Assembly (NCBI GenBank): GCA_030039575.1
Contig: JASHVH010000434.1
Location: 1 to 7,277, forward strand
Direction: 5' to 3'
Length of the DNA stretch: 7,277 bases
DNA from: Acidimicrobiales bacterium
Lineage (GTDB): Bacteria; Actinomycetota; Acidimicrobiia; Acidimicrobiales; Palsa-688
The notes beneath the pieces were generated by a model, which had not been told where the DNA came from, searched no databases, and saw nothing but the letters and a program-made list of their open reading frames with translations. Below are positions 5,748 through 7,277 of this stretch, piece after piece (position 1 is the stretch's first letter; each line of letters opens with the position of its first letter). A program made the translations under genes and the position numbers.

Positions 5748-5864
5748 CTAGCTGCTGAACCCTCTCACCCTCTCGACCAACGTCATGTCCACGTCGAGAC
5801 CACTTTGCCGGCGCTGAACCAGCTCGTCCCCGAGCGCCTCGTGCAGATTGAGGGCGTCGTGCAT
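5748..5864 (-). other. 38-codon open frame between the TIG protein and the sigma remnant, doubtful gene
   Basis: An ATG nine bases after the TIG protein stop opens a frame of 38 codons (MHDALNLHEALGDELVQ and onward) that ends at the TAG adjoining the sigma remnant, in the same reading frame. I do not recognise the peptide and the ribosome binding site is weak. Its last residues, LVERVRGFSS, loosely recall the SPVERxxF...GF segment that precedes FAEVA in SigJ-type proteins. It may therefore be a rearranged upstream part of the same pseudogene. Confidence 0.25.
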
Positions 5865-5873
5865 GCGCTTCGG

Positions 5874-6929
5874 TTACCGATAGGTAAAGGCGACGGCGTT
5901 GGATGAGCCGGACTGGGTGGAGAGGACAATCTCTACCGTGCTCGGGTGGCCGACGGTCTGAAGGGTGGGCACTGTGACGTCGCAAGTTGTCTCCGTGGGG
6001 CACCTTACCGGCGCTTGGACCGGGCCGAAAGTGACGCTAATGATGCCGTCGGCGCTAAACAGCCGGGACCCGTTCAGGACTACGGTCTGGCCCGCGACGC
6101 CCGACGAGGGCGAAACGGTCATCACCAGTGGTGCGCTACCCGAGGTACCTTCGGCATGCCGAGGCACGACGGGGCGAGCCGGCGTGGTCGGCACGGGCCG
6201 GGTTGTGGACGGCACCGAAGAGCTCGACGACGCCGTAGTCGCCGAAGGCGCTCTAACCGGCGACCGGCGGGCCGTGGCCGGCGCCGGCGCTTTTCCCGTG
6301 GGACCTGCCAACCTGGGATGGGGCGACCCATTGGGAAGAGTCAGGAAAAATACGGCGATTGCGGCCAAGACAAGGACACCCAGGGCGGCGGCGGCACGTG
6401 CTGGCGCCTTGGACGGCCCCCGGGGCCTGAGCCCGCCTTGATCTTGGGGACCAGCCCTAGGCACACCCCTCTCCTCCGCCAAGCCTGGCGGACGCGGCGG
6501 GGCGGACGGCCCAAACGCGAGCCGCTCCCCGAAGGGCGGTGTAGGGTGCGAGGCCCGCGGCAGTTGCCGGCCGACGAACGTGGGCGTGGCGCTGGTGCCA
6601 GATGTTGCCTGGTAGGGCGAGCTTTTAGGCTGTAGCGGCTGACCGAGCGTCGCGCTCCGTCGGGCCTCGACGTCGGCAGCCGAGGCCGGCCACGCCGCCG
6701 CCCTCGGGCGCCCCTCGCGAGGACGGGGCGGGCCGGGGTACGTGGGAAAGGGGCCCCTGGGCGGGGACGCGGGTGAGGCCTGCTGTGCGATTTGGCCGAG
6801 GGCCTCTAGAACCCGCGCTCGCTGTCGCGCCAGCCGTGCTCGCCGCCATCGCCGCAGGATCTCGCTCGCAGCAGCAACGAGAAAAACTGAAATAATAAAG
6901 GCGACTATCCAAATTGTCACCTCAACCAA
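5874..6929 (-). CDS. two-pass membrane protein with proline-rich linker and extracellular IPT/TIG domain
   Basis: A 351-aa protein with no function I can name. Order of parts: a hydrophobic N-terminal helix (about 4-21, IWIVAFIISVFLVAAA); a basic cluster (RRWRRARLARQRAR, 26-39) that by the positive-inside rule faces the cytoplasm; a long low-complexity linker rich in Pro, Arg, Gly and Ala (50-178); a second helix (about 181-198, LGVLVLAAIAVFFLTLP); a Ser/Thr/Pro-rich stalk (200-265); and a C-terminal immunoglobulin-like IPT/TIG domain (267-350) with PLVMTVSPSSGVAGQTVVLNG, ISVTFG and a final AVAFTYR. Cys310 and Cys316 could form a disulfide. The topology suggests a surface-displayed TIG domain tethered by two helices, perhaps for adhesion or sensing. 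The start is uncertain: TTG at 6927-6929 has no usable SD, and GTG at 6918-6920 has only G-rich sequence ahead. A TATTTT box (plus-strand 6941-6946) just upstream leaves room for a leaderless start. Confidence 0.75.
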   Translation of the reverse strand: MVEVTIWIVAFIISVFLVAAASEILRRWRRARLARQRARVLEALGQIAQQASPASPPRGPFPTYPGPPRPREGRPRAAAWPASAADVEARRSATLGQPLQPKSSPYQATSGTSATPTFVGRQLPRASHPTPPFGERLAFGPSAPPRPPGLAEERGVPRAGPQDQGGLRPRGPSKAPARAAAALGVLVLAAIAVFFLTLPNGSPHPRLAGPTGKAPAPATARRSPVRAPSATTASSSSSVPSTTRPVPTTPARPVVPRHAEGTSGSAPLVMTVSPSSGVAGQTVVLNGSRLFSADGIISVTFGPVQAPVRCPTETTCDVTVPTLQTVGHPSTVEIVLSTQSGSSNAVAFTYR

Positions 6930-7277
6930 CCCCCGATCTCAAAATATGGCTGCCAGCAGGGTGTCGGGGCGATATCGAGCTTGGGCGCGGCACGGGGCGA
7001 GGCACCAGGGCCGAAAGTCAGGGCGGCAGGCCGAAAAGTGAGAGGCCGGGAAGGTGTTCGCCGCCGGCCTCGGTGGAGAGCACCGCAGCGTGCCGACGAC
7101 CGAGGAACCAAACCAACATTGCTGTTCACCGAACAACACCCGGGTACCTATCCTACTGCGAGCGGCTTCGAAGAAGCTGGTCAACGAAAGGAGGGTGGTC
7201 AGGCGACGCCCGGGCCGATAGGAGGCGCACCCACCTCCGGCCCCGAAAGGGCAATGATGGTCACAAGTGACACCTAA
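6930..7277. other. right-end stretch without a supported gene
   Basis: Open frames exist on both strands but have the Arg/Gly/Pro-rich look of chance frames in GC-rich DNA and match nothing I know. Visible items are a TATTTT -10-like box for the TIG gene (6941-6946), an SD-like AAAGGAGG on the plus strand (7187-7194) without a productive start behind it, and a small GGAGG/CCTCC dyad (7221-7237). This may be the upstream region of a plus-strand gene beyond the window, but that cannot be shown. Confidence 0.4.

Noticed and set aside
5548..6003. 151-codon minus-strand frame across the sigma remnant and the TIG C-terminus
   Set aside because: It overlaps the TIG coding sequence in another frame and shows no recognisable motif; the sigma motifs are in a different frame.
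5946..6635. 229-codon plus-strand frame opposite the TIG protein
   Set aside because: Low-complexity Arg/Gly content, antisense to a gene with clear membrane helices and a TIG domain.
7161..7179. Small hairpin GCTTC-GAA-GAAGC near the right end
   Set aside because: A 5-bp stem with no T run and no gene to terminate; expected by chance.
6914..7277. 118- and 98-codon plus-strand frames at the right end, the latter ending with the window
   Set aside because: No recognisable sequence, no good ribosome binding site at their starts, and amino-acid content typical of chance frames. The terminal ATGATG mini-frame (7254-7277) is only seven codons.

Overview
The window is a stretch of high-GC bacterial chromosome. 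GTG/TTG starts, an AdhA closely resembling the mycobacterial Rv1862 type, an Rv2629-like eRF1-family protein and an ECF41/SigJ-type sigma remnant all point to an actinobacterium (Actinomycetota). I cannot name the genus.

Layout, left to right. (1) At the extreme left a minus-strand gene begins (ATG at 9-11 behind a perfect AAGGAGGT) and leaves the window after three codons. (2) Divergent from it is a 378-aa protein of the bacterial archaeo-eukaryotic release factor family (baeRF; Rv2629/Balon relatives), probably a stress or hibernation factor acting on ribosomes. (3) After a 310-bp gap with hairpins and an AT-rich candidate promoter comes adhA, a zinc-dependent alcohol dehydrogenase with unusual substitutions at key positions. 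(4) 118 bp further on is an HxlR-family winged-helix regulator with an SCP2-like C-terminal half. Its promoter is placed so that the mRNA would begin at the start codon. (5) Convergent with it, across an intergenic region holding a 9-bp-stem hairpin, is a 527-aa DHA2 (EmrB/QacA-type) MFS efflux transporter on the minus strand, with a strong sigma70-like promoter full of CTTGA half-sites. (6) Upstream of the MFS gene, same strand, lies a remnant of an ECF41/SigJ sigma factor truncated at both ends. (7) Next is a 351-aa two-pass membrane protein with a proline-rich cytoplasmic linker and an extracellular IPT/TIG domain. (8) The last ~350 bases contain no gene I can support.

How the parts may fit together: adhA, hxlR and the MFS gene look like a small detoxification module (oxidoreductase, one-component sensor, exporter). 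The hxlR and MFS promoters each carry a near-identical dyad, TTGATT-N3-TCAA. That suggests the HxlR protein controls both itself and the transporter. This link is inference; the shared dyad is directly visible. I see no CRISPR array, tRNA, rRNA, insertion sequence or attachment site.
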